Assembly: GCA_900546665.1 (NCBI GenBank)
Contig: URDY01000004.1
Coordinates: 1-64,000, forward strand
Source of the DNA: an uncultured Paraprevotella sp.
Lineage (GTDB): Bacteria; Bacteroidota; Bacteroidia; Bacteroidales; Bacteroidaceae
Length of the DNA stretch: 64,000 bases
Reading direction: 5' to 3'
Shown here: piece by piece, positions 9,080-18,900 of the stretch
Numbering within the stretch: the stretch's first letter is position 1
How the letters are laid out: each line of letters begins with the position of its first letter
The notes under the pieces: model-generated
Told to the model about the DNA's origin: nothing
Databases searched by the model: none
What the model saw: the letters and a program-made list of their open reading frames with translations, nothing else
Position numbers and translations under genes: made by a program

Positions 9080-10690
9080 TTATTCCTCACTGGATTCTGA
9101 TTCTGAACGCGCATACGGAGAAAGATAAAACTGATGGTAGATTTTTTCCAACAACAGATCCATCCTGAAACCGGAAAGCGACGTTTGTCCGGAAATATCG
9201 GCATTTAATTCGGATGAGGACAGGTTCTGACGGATTTCAGATACCACACGATCCATTCTGGCCATGTCCGTAAGTTCCCAATAACCGCCTCCGGTAAAAC
9301 CGGCTAAAAAAGACAAATCATCCTGCTGACCAGCCAACTGATTGGGAAAGCTCAAGAGTTGACCATTCATATTGTATCTGACTGAATCTTTTCCGGCATT
9401 GAGCTTTACTATATGAACCCTTATTTTCATGGCAGCCATTACATCCGCCACCGTACGCAAGGAAACATGACTGCCATTATCATGGCCGTCAGTAAACAGT
9501 ACCACATCACTATAATGGCGACCATGATACAGATTGTCATAAACAGCAGACAAACAGACATCGTATAATGCAGTTCGGGAATCCTCTTGACATTTCAGGG
9601 AACTCAATTCATTTGCCATTTGCGGGATAGCAAGCACCTCACGCCGCTGATCGGAAAACGGTACGACATCACAGGGTCTGTCACTGGCCAACCTGTCTAT
9701 CATACCCTTGGCAACATCCAAACGGGACAAGGGGAAATCAAGACCGCCCATACTGCCGGAAATATCCAATGCCAACAACATATCCGAACGAACATAATCG
9801 GTTTTTTCCCTTACGGGACTGTCGATCTCCTGCTCCCCTTTACTGACCCGAAAAAAGAGAGGTTCGGTGGTAGCATGTATCGTCGTATAATCGTATGACG
9901 AATCACCGTCAAAGAATGCTTCAAAAGGATCAACCCCTTCCTTCATTTTCTTGATTTGAGCTGCAAAACGTATGGAAGGCAACTCGTATTTGCCCGTTTT
10001 CAATGGACAGATCCAGTATTGATCCAAAATGACTGAAGCACATTTCCGACCATTGAGAGTATCAGGCATGAAGGCCATTACACTGTCGGTCTCGATATCA
10101 CTCGCCAAGGAATAATCGGGTATCCGCCGAACCTTTTCCACGGAATTAAGATTCTCTGAGGTGTATAACTTCATGACAACCCGAATGGAATCCCCGAGTC
10201 TGATCCGATCCTTACTGAGTTCCGGTCTGACCAGAACAAAAGTGGAATCCATCTTACCACGGGTTTTCTGCCGGAGCGAAGAGGCCGGCATACAGGATAT
10301 TTCCCTTACAGGCACTTTATAGAGCCGCACATTCCTGCCACTTTTAATGATATATTCGGGAATCACTATCGTCTTCACCTGATCACATTTAAGCTTATAG
10401 GAATAACTGACCTTTCTTATTTCCGAATTCTTCCCATTGACATTCATGACATGATGCATCCTGTCGAGAGAAGGTCCCGACATAACATCGAGTCCGGCTT
10501 CTTTAAAAGGAGGAACCACAATAACCGGATAACCGGAATCGACAGGTACCGTCACACTATATACAAACTCGTTATGACAAACTACAGAATCAGGACAGAC
10601 GACTTTTGCCTGAGGCAACACGGACTGAGCCACACTGCATACGGTCATGCCGGAACATACTGCCAATATCAGGTATTTCAATTTTTTCAT
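9080..10690 (-). CDS. Exported BatD-like/von Willebrand A fusion protein
   Basis: A 536-residue protein with a signal peptide (1-22). Residues about 24-290 resemble BatD (oxygen-tolerance) beta-domains, including the phrase VVPPFKEAGLDVMSGPS and repeated strand pairs. Residues about 300-490 are a vWA domain with an intact metal site: D309-x-S311-x-S313, T373 and D401 in FTDGHDNG. In typical Bat operons BatD and the vWA proteins BatA/BatB are separate, so this fusion is unusual. No C-terminal membrane anchor is visible, which suggests a periplasmic protein, unlike BatA/B. It is 25 bases downstream of the TPR gene. The domain calls are from motifs; the function is unknown, but a metal-dependent adhesion platform that contacts the periplasmic parts of its two membrane neighbours is a fair hypothesis. 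Confidence 0.8.
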   Translation of the reverse strand: MKKLKYLILAVCSGMTVCSVAQSVLPQAKVVCPDSVVCHNEFVYSVTVPVDSGYPVIVVPPFKEAGLDVMSGPSLDRMHHVMNVNGKNSEIRKVSYSYKLKCDQVKTIVIPEYIIKSGRNVRLYKVPVREISCMPASSLRQKTRGKMDSTFVLVRPELSKDRIRLGDSIRVVMKLYTSENLNSVEKVRRIPDYSLASDIETDSVMAFMPDTLNGRKCASVILDQYWICPLKTGKYELPSIRFAAQIKKMKEGVDPFEAFFDGDSSYDYTTIHATTEPLFFRVSKGEQEIDSPVREKTDYVRSDMLLALDISGSMGGLDFPLSRLDVAKGMIDRLASDRPCDVVPFSDQRREVLAIPQMANELSSLKCQEDSRTALYDVCLSAVYDNLYHGRHYSDVVLFTDGHDNGSHVSLRTVADVMAAMKIRVHIVKLNAGKDSVRYNMNGQLLSFPNQLAGQQDDLSFLAGFTGGGYWELTDMARMDRVVSEIRQNLSSSELNADISGQTSLSGFRMDLLLEKIYHQFYLSPYARSESESSEE

Positions 10691-10715
10691 ATTTCAAATT
10701 ATCCAATTAATCATA

Positions 10716-12083
10716 TTATCTCTTTCCTTTGTCATATTCGGCCTGGTAGACAGCCATTTCCTGACGACTGACCGGCACCAGCTCCACTTCGAGCCCGAAC
10801 TTGTCTTCTTCGGTCATGGACGTACAGGGATTGAAATTATCGTCAATATACCGCAGGATTTTCAGATCGGTTGCATGCCGGCTGACATAATCCGGAAAGG
10901 TCAGTGAATCATTCTGCCAGTTCCAGTCATTACAGCTCAATATGAGAACTGGATCCTTAAACCGGTCGCCCCGCACCGACTTTTTCACCGAAATTCCGGG
11001 CAGTTTCCGGGCCACGCGTCCTACCGTCAGGAATGTCCGCACGGATCTGTTTACCGTATCCGGAGTCTCCCTTATGATGCGATCAAGATCGGCTTTTGTC
11101 AGACGGGTAGGAAACCGGTCCTTGTAACGGGCTCCCAGATAAATCCCGAAAATAAACTTGGAATAATTATTGTAGCTGTCGGTATTGCAGGTGTTATGAC
11201 AGGTGATGTCCAATGCGTAGTCGACAGCGGCATCATATCCGTCACGCTGATGTTTGAAGAAAAGAATACCGTTGAAAAGATTCCATTTCAACTGACTGAC
11301 CAGCATTATGACATTGCGGGTGTCATAACCGCCTATTCCCGCAACATAACTGGTATGTGCGACCTGTTCTTTCCAATCGATAAGGTAAAAGACACGGGGA
11401 TTCTCACGCAGTAGATCAAGGTAGCCGTTCATAACGGCATAATCATCGGCCCTGTCCTCTGCCAGACGGAACAGTTTTTTACCGACCTCATCATATTCGG
11501 CCGTATCTTTGGCGATGGCTAACCGTCTCGTGATGGCCATCAGTTTACCGAGATAGGCCACATAATAGTTGAAGTAGCGCGATGCCCTGGTATAGTCCGC
11601 ATCACTGTTCCACCAGATGTCAAACATGGAACGGCTAAGCCAAGTGGAGGGTAATCGGACAGGATCATCAATAATGGCATCCAACATGGTACGGACTGAC
11701 GCCGTGTCGCCGTCCTGAAGCATGATATCGCAACGGCGCATGGTAATGAAATCGCTCTCTCCCACCCTGTCCTGAAGTTCATCCAGCCATCTGACCGCCT
11801 CATCCGTATGGTTCTGATACTGTTCGCAGGCCAATATTCTGGCGGCCAGACTGTCCGAACCATAAATCGCATAGGCAGACTTGAAATAGCCGACTGCTTC
11901 GGCCACATTGTTCATTCTCAGACAGCTGTCACCACGGGCTGCCACCAGGGCTGCCTTGTCTGCCTTCCGCTCCTCATGAGCATCGTACAACTCGGAAACC
12001 TTGACCAGCAGATAGAAACCGGCTATCACCAGGCCCAGATTGATCAGGCAACCGTATTTCTCATATACAGATTTTATTTTCAT
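10716..12083 (-). CDS. Membrane-anchored TPR-like protein
   Basis: A 455-residue protein from ATG 12083 (the frame is open to another ATG at 12098, which would overlap the upstream gene). One transmembrane helix near the N-terminus (about INLGLVIAGFYLLVKV) is followed by short helical pairs. Residues 45-125 contain at least two TPR-like units (AEAVGYFKSAYAIYG, DEAVRWLDELQDRVG). The middle and C-terminal parts are not recognised. With positive charges before the helix, most of the chain is predicted to be periplasmic. It begins 5 bases after the DUF4062 stop codon and ends 25 bases before the BatD-vWA gene, so the three are one transcription unit. TPR proteins accompany vWA proteins in Bat operons, which supports a joint complex. 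Confidence 0.7.
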   Translation of the reverse strand: MKIKSVYEKYGCLINLGLVIAGFYLLVKVSELYDAHEERKADKAALVAARGDSCLRMNNVAEAVGYFKSAYAIYGSDSLAARILACEQYQNHTDEAVRWLDELQDRVGESDFITMRRCDIMLQDGDTASVRTMLDAIIDDPVRLPSTWLSRSMFDIWWNSDADYTRASRYFNYYVAYLGKLMAITRRLAIAKDTAEYDEVGKKLFRLAEDRADDYAVMNGYLDLLRENPRVFYLIDWKEQVAHTSYVAGIGGYDTRNVIMLVSQLKWNLFNGILFFKHQRDGYDAAVDYALDITCHNTCNTDSYNNYSKFIFGIYLGARYKDRFPTRLTKADLDRIIRETPDTVNRSVRTFLTVGRVARKLPGISVKKSVRGDRFKDPVLILSCNDWNWQNDSLTFPDYVSRHATDLKILRYIDDNFNPCTSMTEEDKFGLEVELVPVSRQEMAVYQAEYDKGKR

Positions 12084-12088
12084 GATAT

Positions 12089-13147
12089 TCAGAACCAATG
12101 GGAGGGATTACTTTTACCGATCACTTCCGGCCAGTTCGACTCCTCGGAGAGCAGTTCCCTGACAGGACGGGAATACTGTGGCGGGAAGATCATCTGTTCG
12201 ACAACACAACCAACACCGCAACCGACCACACCGGCTGCAATACCGGCCATATACCCCAGAAGAGCCTTGCCGTTTCCCTTGGCCTTGAACTTGAATACTC
12301 TGGCAAACAGGAGGGAAGCTGTTGCTCCGAAAGCGGCATGCTCCATCTTCGCTAAGGTCACATCGGCTGAAGACGCTTTATTCTCACGGGACATAATATC
12401 CAGTGTACCGGTCTGGCTGTCGTAAACATAAGTGGCATCAGGGAAATAATACATCACCTCACCGTTACGGCCTGCTTCCACATATCGGGCTGCCAGGTTG
12501 ATGCATTCGGTTCGTGAGAGGCGACAGTCATATATGTACATTCCTACTCCGCCGATCAAGGCAAGCAGACACCAGATACCGACAATCCAGGCCGTGACGC
12601 CCAAAGCCTTGAGCAGACCACCCGACTCCTTTATGTCGGTTTCCTTTGTATCTGTTTCCTTTATATCAGACAGAATTTTCCGTTTAAGATTCACAAGTAT
12701 CTTGTTGAGATGTTGCTCCATCATCTGTTCCAACTGTCCGGTATCGGCATATTCCATATAATACTGCCCTTTGGCGGAAAGAAGACTTTTCAGATCATCT
12801 ATATCCGAAGATGCGGCCTGTTCCGACTGATCGATATAGACCAGAATCTGCGGATGGCCGTTTTCAGTAAAGGCATGCCAGGCGTGTTCGAATTCCGCAC
12901 GCGTGATCTCACCCACCTTTCCGGAAAACACGAACATCACCACGTCAGCCTGCTCACGGATAAAAGTGTTATATTCATTCTGGTGTCCCTCACGGGAAAT
13001 GGTTTCAGGAAAATCCTCAAAAGACTTGGTCACAATGATTCCCCACTGGTTCTGCAACCTGTTGCATACGGAACGGCAGATCATCCGTTCATTTTTAAGG
13101 TCCTTAGAACCGGCCACAAAAACTTTCAATACTGGTTCCATCATCAT
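12089..13147 (-). CDS. DUF4062/TIR-like protein with membrane segments
   Basis: A 352-residue protein starting with three consecutive methionines (13147, 13144, 13141). Residues 7-105 match the DUF4062 pattern of TIR-fold-related domains: VFVAGSKDLKNER at the start, ADVVMFVFSGKVGEIT, then FEHAW and ILVYID. A charged linker with a repeated KETD phrase (161-175) leads to a transmembrane helix (about 180-204). After a further soluble part comes a glycine-rich hydrophobic stretch (about 294-316). DUF4062 domains are typical N-terminal modules of predicted bacterial conflict proteins (established observation), usually fused to effector or scaffold domains; here the partner is membrane material. 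It is the first gene of the five-gene operon, directly behind the two tandem promoters. Confidence 0.75.
   Translation of the reverse strand: MMMEPVLKVFVAGSKDLKNERMICRSVCNRLQNQWGIIVTKSFEDFPETISREGHQNEYNTFIREQADVVMFVFSGKVGEITRAEFEHAWHAFTENGHPQILVYIDQSEQAASSDIDDLKSLLSAKGQYYMEYADTGQLEQMMEQHLNKILVNLKRKILSDIKETDTKETDIKESGGLLKALGVTAWIVGIWCLLALIGGVGMYIYDCRLSRTECINLAARYVEAGRNGEVMYYFPDATYVYDSQTGTLDIMSRENKASSADVTLAKMEHAAFGATASLLFARVFKFKAKGNGKALLGYMAGIAAGVVGCGVGCVVEQMIFPPQYSRPVRELLSEESNWPEVIGKSNPSHWF
12625..12670 (-). repeat. Short in-frame tandem repeat in the DUF4062 linker
   Basis: The linker around residues 161-175 is built from a near-perfect repeat of four to five codons (KETD, KETD, KES) encoded by repeated TTTCCTTT-type DNA on the plus strand. 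It is in frame and could change length by slippage without breaking the protein. Confidence 0.5.
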
Positions 13148-13178
13148 CTGTTTGTTTATGATTTTATCATTCTACATG

Positions 13179-13210
13179 CAAAGGTAGTGAAAGGCGAGTG
13201 TAAAGACAAA
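13179..13210 (-). promoter_or_regulatory. Proximal consensus promoter P1 of the five-gene operon
   Basis: On the minus strand TTTG (13207-13210) is followed by exactly 20 bases and TACCTTTG (13179-13186), a full match to the Bacteroidetes housekeeping promoter. The start site falls about 25 bases before the DUF4062 ATG at 13147. Confidence 0.75.
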
Positions 13211-13262
13211 CGAAAACGAAGTTTTCAAGTTTGATCTCTACCGAGCCGCATCCTAGCTTATC

Positions 13263-13294
13263 CAAAGGTAGTGAAAGGCGAGTGTAAAGACAAA
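13263..13294 (-). promoter_or_regulatory. Distal consensus promoter P2 of the five-gene operon
   Basis: The second repeat copy carries the same elements with the same 20-base spacing: TTTG at 13291-13294 and TACCTTTG at 13263-13270 (minus strand). It reads in the same direction 84 bases upstream of P1, just behind the M60 stop codon. Confidence 0.7.
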
Positions 13295-13321
13295 CGAAAA
13301 CAAAGTTTTCAAGTTTAGTCT

Positions 13322-15640
13322 CTACCGAGCCGCATCCTGATCCGCCAATTCCACTTCCACACGACTGTTGTCCACAGCTACGGCATAAACGCGATAACTG
13401 TCATCCCATCCGCCCTTGACAGAAAATGACACCGTTGGCGAAGGGAACAACACCCCATCCGACACGCAGACCAGAGGACCGTCAGCCGTATTCTTTCTCA
13501 CTTCGTATGCCACCACATTTTCCCAGTTCCGTATAACCAGCCGGTCGCCGGTCCTGAGAGCCGTGCCTTTCCGTATGGGAGCTCCGCTCCTGAACAGGCC
13601 GACCGTATTGTCCGTAATATACTCGAGAGGTACGGCCGGTTTGGGATAGCCCAGTGATTTCACACGCTTCACAACGGCATCCACATCTGCCTTTGTCACG
13701 GTCAGACGTCCCCGTACATAATCCGTCAGTTCCACATCCACTGGTGTCAGGAAGCCCCATTTCCGGAAGAAGTCCGTCAGATCCATTCCGGAAGCCAGAC
13801 TGGCCACATAAACGAATTCCAGCTGCTGACGTCCGGCATTTTCCGCATCGGGATGAGTCCTGTAGTATTCAAAGACATCCGGATAGAAACCGCCCTTGTC
13901 ATCCTGAAGATGCGGTGTCAGTCCTTTCACCTTACCGAAATAAAGTTCCAGCTGCCAGAAAGGTACGAGTTTGCAGAACACGTCTTCTTCTGCCGCATGA
14001 GGTTTCTGTTCCACCAGTATACTGTTCCAGCTTTTGGAATACCGGTTGGGAGAAACCTCGTCATTCATGTTTTCCACCTGAAGGCGGGACGGCTGCCCCA
14101 ATACCGTAGTCTGGATATATTCAGACATGATATTGTTGGTCACCTCCGTCGTACCCAACCATTTCATGCCGGGAGACGTCTGATTGCCATGCCCCATCTC
14201 ATGGGCCGGTCCCCAACAGGCCGAGGTTGTCAGAATGTCCTCATTGCAAAGATCGGCCAGCGTCCTGTCATGAAAGCCCATACGGTAAGGCATGGCATAC
14301 ATGTAACTGTGGTACATCACATTAAGATACATCCTGTTTTCGGGCATCCGCCCATATTTCACAAGCCCAAGCAGTTCCAGTTCGTTATAGACGATACGGT
14401 CATATATCGCAATAAGGGAGTCCAGATCGCGGGTATGCTGTTTGAAGCGTTGCACTGGAAAAGTCAGATGCGCATAGCGGCCCAACACATCGAAATAGTC
14501 ATCCGTGGCATGATCGAGCAGTTCCTGTGCCCGTCCGCGATGTGCAGGATCCTGACTGTCGTAATAGCCGTTGACTGTTCCGGTCACAAAATGAAGGGTC
14601 ACGGGAGGGGCTGACGCAGGCTTGTCGGAATGATACATCACGTAAACCAGTCCCTTATCTTTCATACAGAGTTTGTTGACACCGGGAGACAGAGGATAAT
14701 TCTCGGCATTCAGTGCACCGTCGGAATCAGGTGCATCAAGATTCTGCACCCTCAGGGAAACGATTTCATCCCTGTAATCGGACACCAGCACTACCAGCGT
14801 CTCGCCCTTGCTGACCGAAATGCCCGTAGGATTGTCCATCAGGCTATAAGGGTTCGTCTTGTTACTGGCAGCCAGAACATCGGGATGCGGATAAGCCCGG
14901 TATGGTCTGACCCTGAATCTCCGGTCATAACTGCCGTCTGACAGACGGTTGGCCAGTTCACGGTAAAAGGGATTCCGGCACGCTCGGATATCAGACTTCC
15001 CAATGCCCGGTTTGAGTGCGGAGCATGAAGGATCGGTAAACAGCGTACCATAATCAAACGGGGTGCTTTCCCGACGGTAAAATTCCATCTCGGCACATGA
15101 CACAAAACCTTGTCCGTCACCGATCCCGGAACGCATCGTAAACCGTATGGCCATCACATTGGTCAGCCGCCCGGGAAAATTAACCTTGACTGCAACCGAA
15201 TAGCCTTTGAAGTCATAATCCATCAGCCGATGCCATTTCGTATCCGGCCCGTCATCGTCATCATAAGTGGCATACGAAATTTCCACCAGTCCGAAAAGAC
15301 CGTTGCGACCGAACTTGCGAGGGTAATAGATGAAATAATCCATTTCCGAATCACGCTCGAAACGGTATTCCAACGTAATGGGAAAATAGTCTGCGGCCGC
15401 ATTATTCCAACTGGAATGGTAATCGGTACTGTAATCACCGTCGAAAGACTGTGTGATATCCGCACCGGGCTGGAATGAAGAAGCATGTCCGCCCACTACC
15501 GGCACACGAACGTCTTCACCAATAGCTTCCACAGAAGCCCATTGTGTCTGCGAACGGATATCATCCGAAGCTGAATAGCCGTACGGCCACATCAGACATG
15601 AAAAAGACAAAAGAAGCAGAAATCTCTTTTTATGTTGCAT
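13322..15640 (-). CDS. Secreted M60/enhancin-family metallopeptidase
   Basis: A 772-residue exported protein (signal peptide about 1-23). Residues about 45-190 form a discoidin-like (F5/8 type C) module with SFDGDYSTDYHSSW and a closing YRRE strand. The peptidase M60 domain follows, with the zinc motif HEMGHGNQ at 480-487 (H480, E481, H484) and a downstream glutamate at 499 in TTEVTNN, matching the HExxH-x(8-28)-E rule of this family. M60-like enzymes cleave mucin-type glycoproteins (established), so host or dietary mucin is the likely substrate. A -7 box (CAAATATA, 15691-15698) lies upstream. Its final codons and stop are formed by the second copy of the tandem repeat, so the original C-terminus may have been altered. 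Confidence 0.85.
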   Translation of the reverse strand: MQHKKRFLLLLSFSCLMWPYGYSASDDIRSQTQWASVEAIGEDVRVPVVGGHASSFQPGADITQSFDGDYSTDYHSSWNNAAADYFPITLEYRFERDSEMDYFIYYPRKFGRNGLFGLVEISYATYDDDDGPDTKWHRLMDYDFKGYSVAVKVNFPGRLTNVMAIRFTMRSGIGDGQGFVSCAEMEFYRRESTPFDYGTLFTDPSCSALKPGIGKSDIRACRNPFYRELANRLSDGSYDRRFRVRPYRAYPHPDVLAASNKTNPYSLMDNPTGISVSKGETLVVLVSDYRDEIVSLRVQNLDAPDSDGALNAENYPLSPGVNKLCMKDKGLVYVMYHSDKPASAPPVTLHFVTGTVNGYYDSQDPAHRGRAQELLDHATDDYFDVLGRYAHLTFPVQRFKQHTRDLDSLIAIYDRIVYNELELLGLVKYGRMPENRMYLNVMYHSYMYAMPYRMGFHDRTLADLCNEDILTTSACWGPAHEMGHGNQTSPGMKWLGTTEVTNNIMSEYIQTTVLGQPSRLQVENMNDEVSPNRYSKSWNSILVEQKPHAAEEDVFCKLVPFWQLELYFGKVKGLTPHLQDDKGGFYPDVFEYYRTHPDAENAGRQQLEFVYVASLASGMDLTDFFRKWGFLTPVDVELTDYVRGRLTVTKADVDAVVKRVKSLGYPKPAVPLEYITDNTVGLFRSGAPIRKGTALRTGDRLVIRNWENVVAYEVRKNTADGPLVCVSDGVLFPSPTVSFSVKGGWDDSYRVYAVAVDNSRVEVELADQDAAR

Positions 15641-15748
15641 TGTCAGTCAAAATTTAAGGTTAACGCCGGATAATCAGAAGACCGGCCTCACAAATATAAG
15701 GATATTTTCAACAGGTTATCTCTTTCCGGTCTTTTTATTTTATGAATA

Positions 15749-15778
15749 CAGCCGTCGGGATTCACATCCGGACGGCTG
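15749..15778. terminator. 8-bp hairpin downstream of the TolC remnant
   Basis: CAGCCGTC (15749-15756) pairs with GACGGCTG (15771-15778). It lies between the efflux remnant and the M60 promoter. A-rich and T-rich flanks are present but no strong U-run on either strand, so its role as terminator is only likely. Confidence 0.4.
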
Positions 15779-15805
15779 CAGCAAGTAAAAAACAACCTAT
15801 AAACA

Positions 15806-15949
15806 TCAGTCTGCCGACAGGGGTACACAAGACAGTTCATGATTTCCGGCAGACCCATTGGAAATCTCACGACTTCGTATCATGAAACAACTTTTATGGC
15901 ATCCACTCAATGGCAGGATGCCGATCAAGGCTATCATGATCTTTTTCAT
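15806..15949 (-). pseudogene. TolC-type outer membrane lipoprotein stub
   Basis: Sixteen bases after the RND stop codon a frame starts with a good lipoprotein signal (MKKIMIALIGILPLSGC) and then stops after 47 codons. In Bacteroidales MFP-RND operons the third gene is a TolC-family lipoprotein of about 450-490 residues starting just like this, in the same position. After the lipobox cysteine the sequence no longer looks like that family, and no later TolC sequence is seen before the M60 gene, so nearly the whole gene is deleted. The reading of the stub as a remnant is inference from position and signal peptide. Confidence 0.6.
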
Positions 15950-15964
15950 TTTTCTTTACTGTAA

Positions 15965-18900
15965 TTAGACATCATTTTCCTGGGTCTTTACCGGCTGACG
16001 ACGTCCCGGCATAACCTTTTCCTGAACATACTGAAAGAGCGTGAACAACACCGGCACCACAAACAAAAGAGCAACCGTACCGATCAGCATACCGCCTACA
16101 GTACCCACACCCAAAGAGATATTACCGTTGGCTCCCACACCAGTGGCGAACATCATCGGCAACAATCCGAATATCATGGTCAGTGAGGTCATCAGAATAG
16201 GACGGAGACGGACCTTGGCGGCAGACATGGCGGCTTCTGAAATGGTCATGCCGTGGAGACGGCGCTCGGAAGCATATTCAGTCAGCAGAATGGCTGTCTT
16301 TGACAAAAGGCCGATCAACATGATCAAACCGGTCTGCATATAGATGTTGTTCTCCAGACCGAACATCTTGGCAAAAAGGAAACTGCCGGCCAGTCCGAAT
16401 GGAACGGAAAGTATGACGGCAAAGGGGATGAACAGGCTCTCATACAAGGCACAAAGGATAAGGTAAATGAATATGACACAAACCACGAAAACCAGAGCTG
16501 CCGTATTACCGACCGAAGCTTCCTCACGTGACATACCGCCGAATTCATAGCCGTAACCGGCGGGCAGGACTTCTCTGGCTACTTCCTGTATGGCCTGTAT
16601 GGCCTGACCGGAACTGTATCCGTCGGCCGGAACACCGTTGATGGAGATGGCCGAGAACATGTTGAAACGGGAAAGGATTTCCGATCCGTATACACGGGTC
16701 AACTTAAGATACTGACCGATGGGTGACATCTCACCGCTCTCATTACGGACAAAGATATTATTGAGTGAGGCTGTATTCAGGCGGAATTCCGGTGAAGCCT
16801 GAACCATGACGCGATACAATTTGGAGAAACGGTTCATGTTGGATGAATAACTTCCTCCGACATAACCGGACAGAGTACTCAGCACATCGGACGGTGAAAC
16901 CCCGTTGCGCTTGCACAAAGCGGCATCCACTTCGACCAGATATTGCGGATATTTGGTGTCAAACGACGTATAGGCACGCGAAATCTCGGGACGTTTGTTG
17001 AGGGCATCGATAAACGTGCGGGTACAAGTCAACAGTTCCTCAACCGAACCGCCTTTTTGGTCCTGCACATAAATTTCAAAGCCGTTACTCGTACCGTAAC
17101 CCGGAATCATTGGCTGCGCAAAGGCCCGGATGGTTGCTCCCTTGATGTCATCGGTCTTGGCATATATCTTGTTGATGACGGCATTGATCTCGTGCTCCTC
17201 GCCTTCGCGCTCTTCCCATGGTTGCAAACGGATAATAAACTGTCCGCTGGACGCACTCTGACCGTTGATCATACTGTTTCCGGTGACCTTGGAATACATC
17301 TTGATTTCAGGAATTTCCCTGATACGTTTCTCCACGTCATTCATCACTCTTTCCGTTTCCGAAAGGTTGCTGCCCGGAGGAGTCTGTATATTCATAAAGA
17401 TGGTACCCATATCCTCCTGCGGAGCCAAACCGGTCTTGGTGGTCTTCATCAGAACCAGCAGTCCGGCACAGGCCATTACAAGCAACAAAGCGGACAGCCA
17501 TTTACGCTTCAGAAAGAAAAGCACACCAAACTTATATTTTCCTACAAGACGATGGAATGCCGTATCAAATGCAATGTGGAAACGGGAAGAAAAACTTAAC
17601 TTTTCCCCACTGGCCGTATCGGCATGAGGAGTCATGATCAAAGCACACAGTGCCGGACTGAGCGTCAGGGCATTCAATGCGGATATAGCCACGGCCACAG
17701 CCATGGTCAGTCCGAACTGGGTGTAGAAGATTCCTGTCGTACCGCCTATGAAACAAACCGGAATAAACACGGCCATAAACACGAAGGTTGTCGTAATCAA
17801 AGCGGAAGTGACATTACCCATAGCCTGAACACGTCAAACTGGGCCTGAACGGCTTCCACCACCACAATCGCATCATCCACAACCGTACCGATAACCAGCA
17901 CCAAAGCGAAAAGCGTCAGCATGTTGAGACCGAATCCGGCTGCATACAGGAAAGCAAACGTACCGATCAGACTCACAATGATGGACACGGTAGGTATCAC
18001 CGTGGCCCGCATACTCTGCAGGAAGACATATACAACGAGCACAACCAGTATGATGGCTTCAATCAGAGTCTTGACCACATTGTGAATAGAAGCATCCAAG
18101 AAGTCTTTCGAACTCATCAGATCCACCAGTTCCATTCCGGGCGGCAGAGTTTCGGATATTTTGGCCACCTCGGCATCAATCTGTTCAATGATTTCATTGG
18201 CATTGGAACCTGACGTCTGCGCAATCATACAGTTGGCACCGGGATGTCCGCTAACCTCACCGACATAATCATAATTGACTGATCCCAGTTCGATCTTCGC
18301 CACATCCTTCAGTTTCAGCAACGAACCGTCCGGCAGTGACTTGACAACCAGATTGCCGTAGTCCGTCTCTTCCTCATAACGTCCGCGGTATTTCAACACA
18401 TACTGGAAGGTATTGTTGGAATGGGCACCCAATGTACCTGTCGGTGCCTCCACATTCTGCTCGTCGAGTACCTGAGTGATGTCAGCCGGCACCAGTCCGT
18501 ATCTGGACATCTTATTGGGATCCAACCAGATACGCAGAGAATAATCCGCTCCATCACATTGACCTCACCGACACCCGGTATACGAGACAGACGAGGTTCA
18601 ATATTGATTTTCAGATAATTGACGAGGAACTTCTGATCATAGCTGTCATCCGGACTGTAAAGGGCCAATGACTTGATGTTACTGGTCTGGCGCTTACGTA
18701 CGGTAATATCGGTCTTGGTGACTTCGGCCGGCAACAAGCCTTGCGCCGTAGCAATACGGTTCTGTACATTTACAAACGCCATATCGGGATCCGTACCCTG
18801 ACGGAAATAGATGCTGATACTGGCCGAACCGGTATTCGTGGCAGACGAAACCATGTAAGACATGTTTTCCACACCGTTAATAACTTCTTCCAAAGGTACT

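Larger units (their letters stand above)
13179..13338. repeat. Tandem 76-bp promoter-bearing repeat (two copies, 84-bp period)
   Basis: Copies 13179-13254 and 13263-13338 differ at only a few positions. Both start CAAAGGTAGTGAAAGGCGAG, contain a GAAAAC..GTTTTC hairpin and end CTACCGAGCCGCATCCT. On the minus strand each copy holds a full promoter. The end of the second copy forms the last codons and stop codon of the upstream M60 gene (stop 13322-13324), so the first copy contains a duplicate of that gene end. I recall closely related sequence as a dispersed intergenic element in Bacteroidales genomes. Confidence 0.85.

Noticed and set aside
13179..13338. Possible CRISPR array
   Set aside because: There are only two 76-bp copies with an 8-bp spacer; each copy holds a promoter and gene-end sequence, and no cas gene is near.
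13853..14614. 253-codon plus-strand frame opposite the M60 gene
   Set aside because: The frame lies over the catalytic HEMGH region of the minus-strand gene; no ribosome site or domain.
15688..15870. 60-codon minus-strand frame between M60 and efflux genes
   Set aside because: It runs through a hairpin and the TolC stub in another frame and has no sensible start context.
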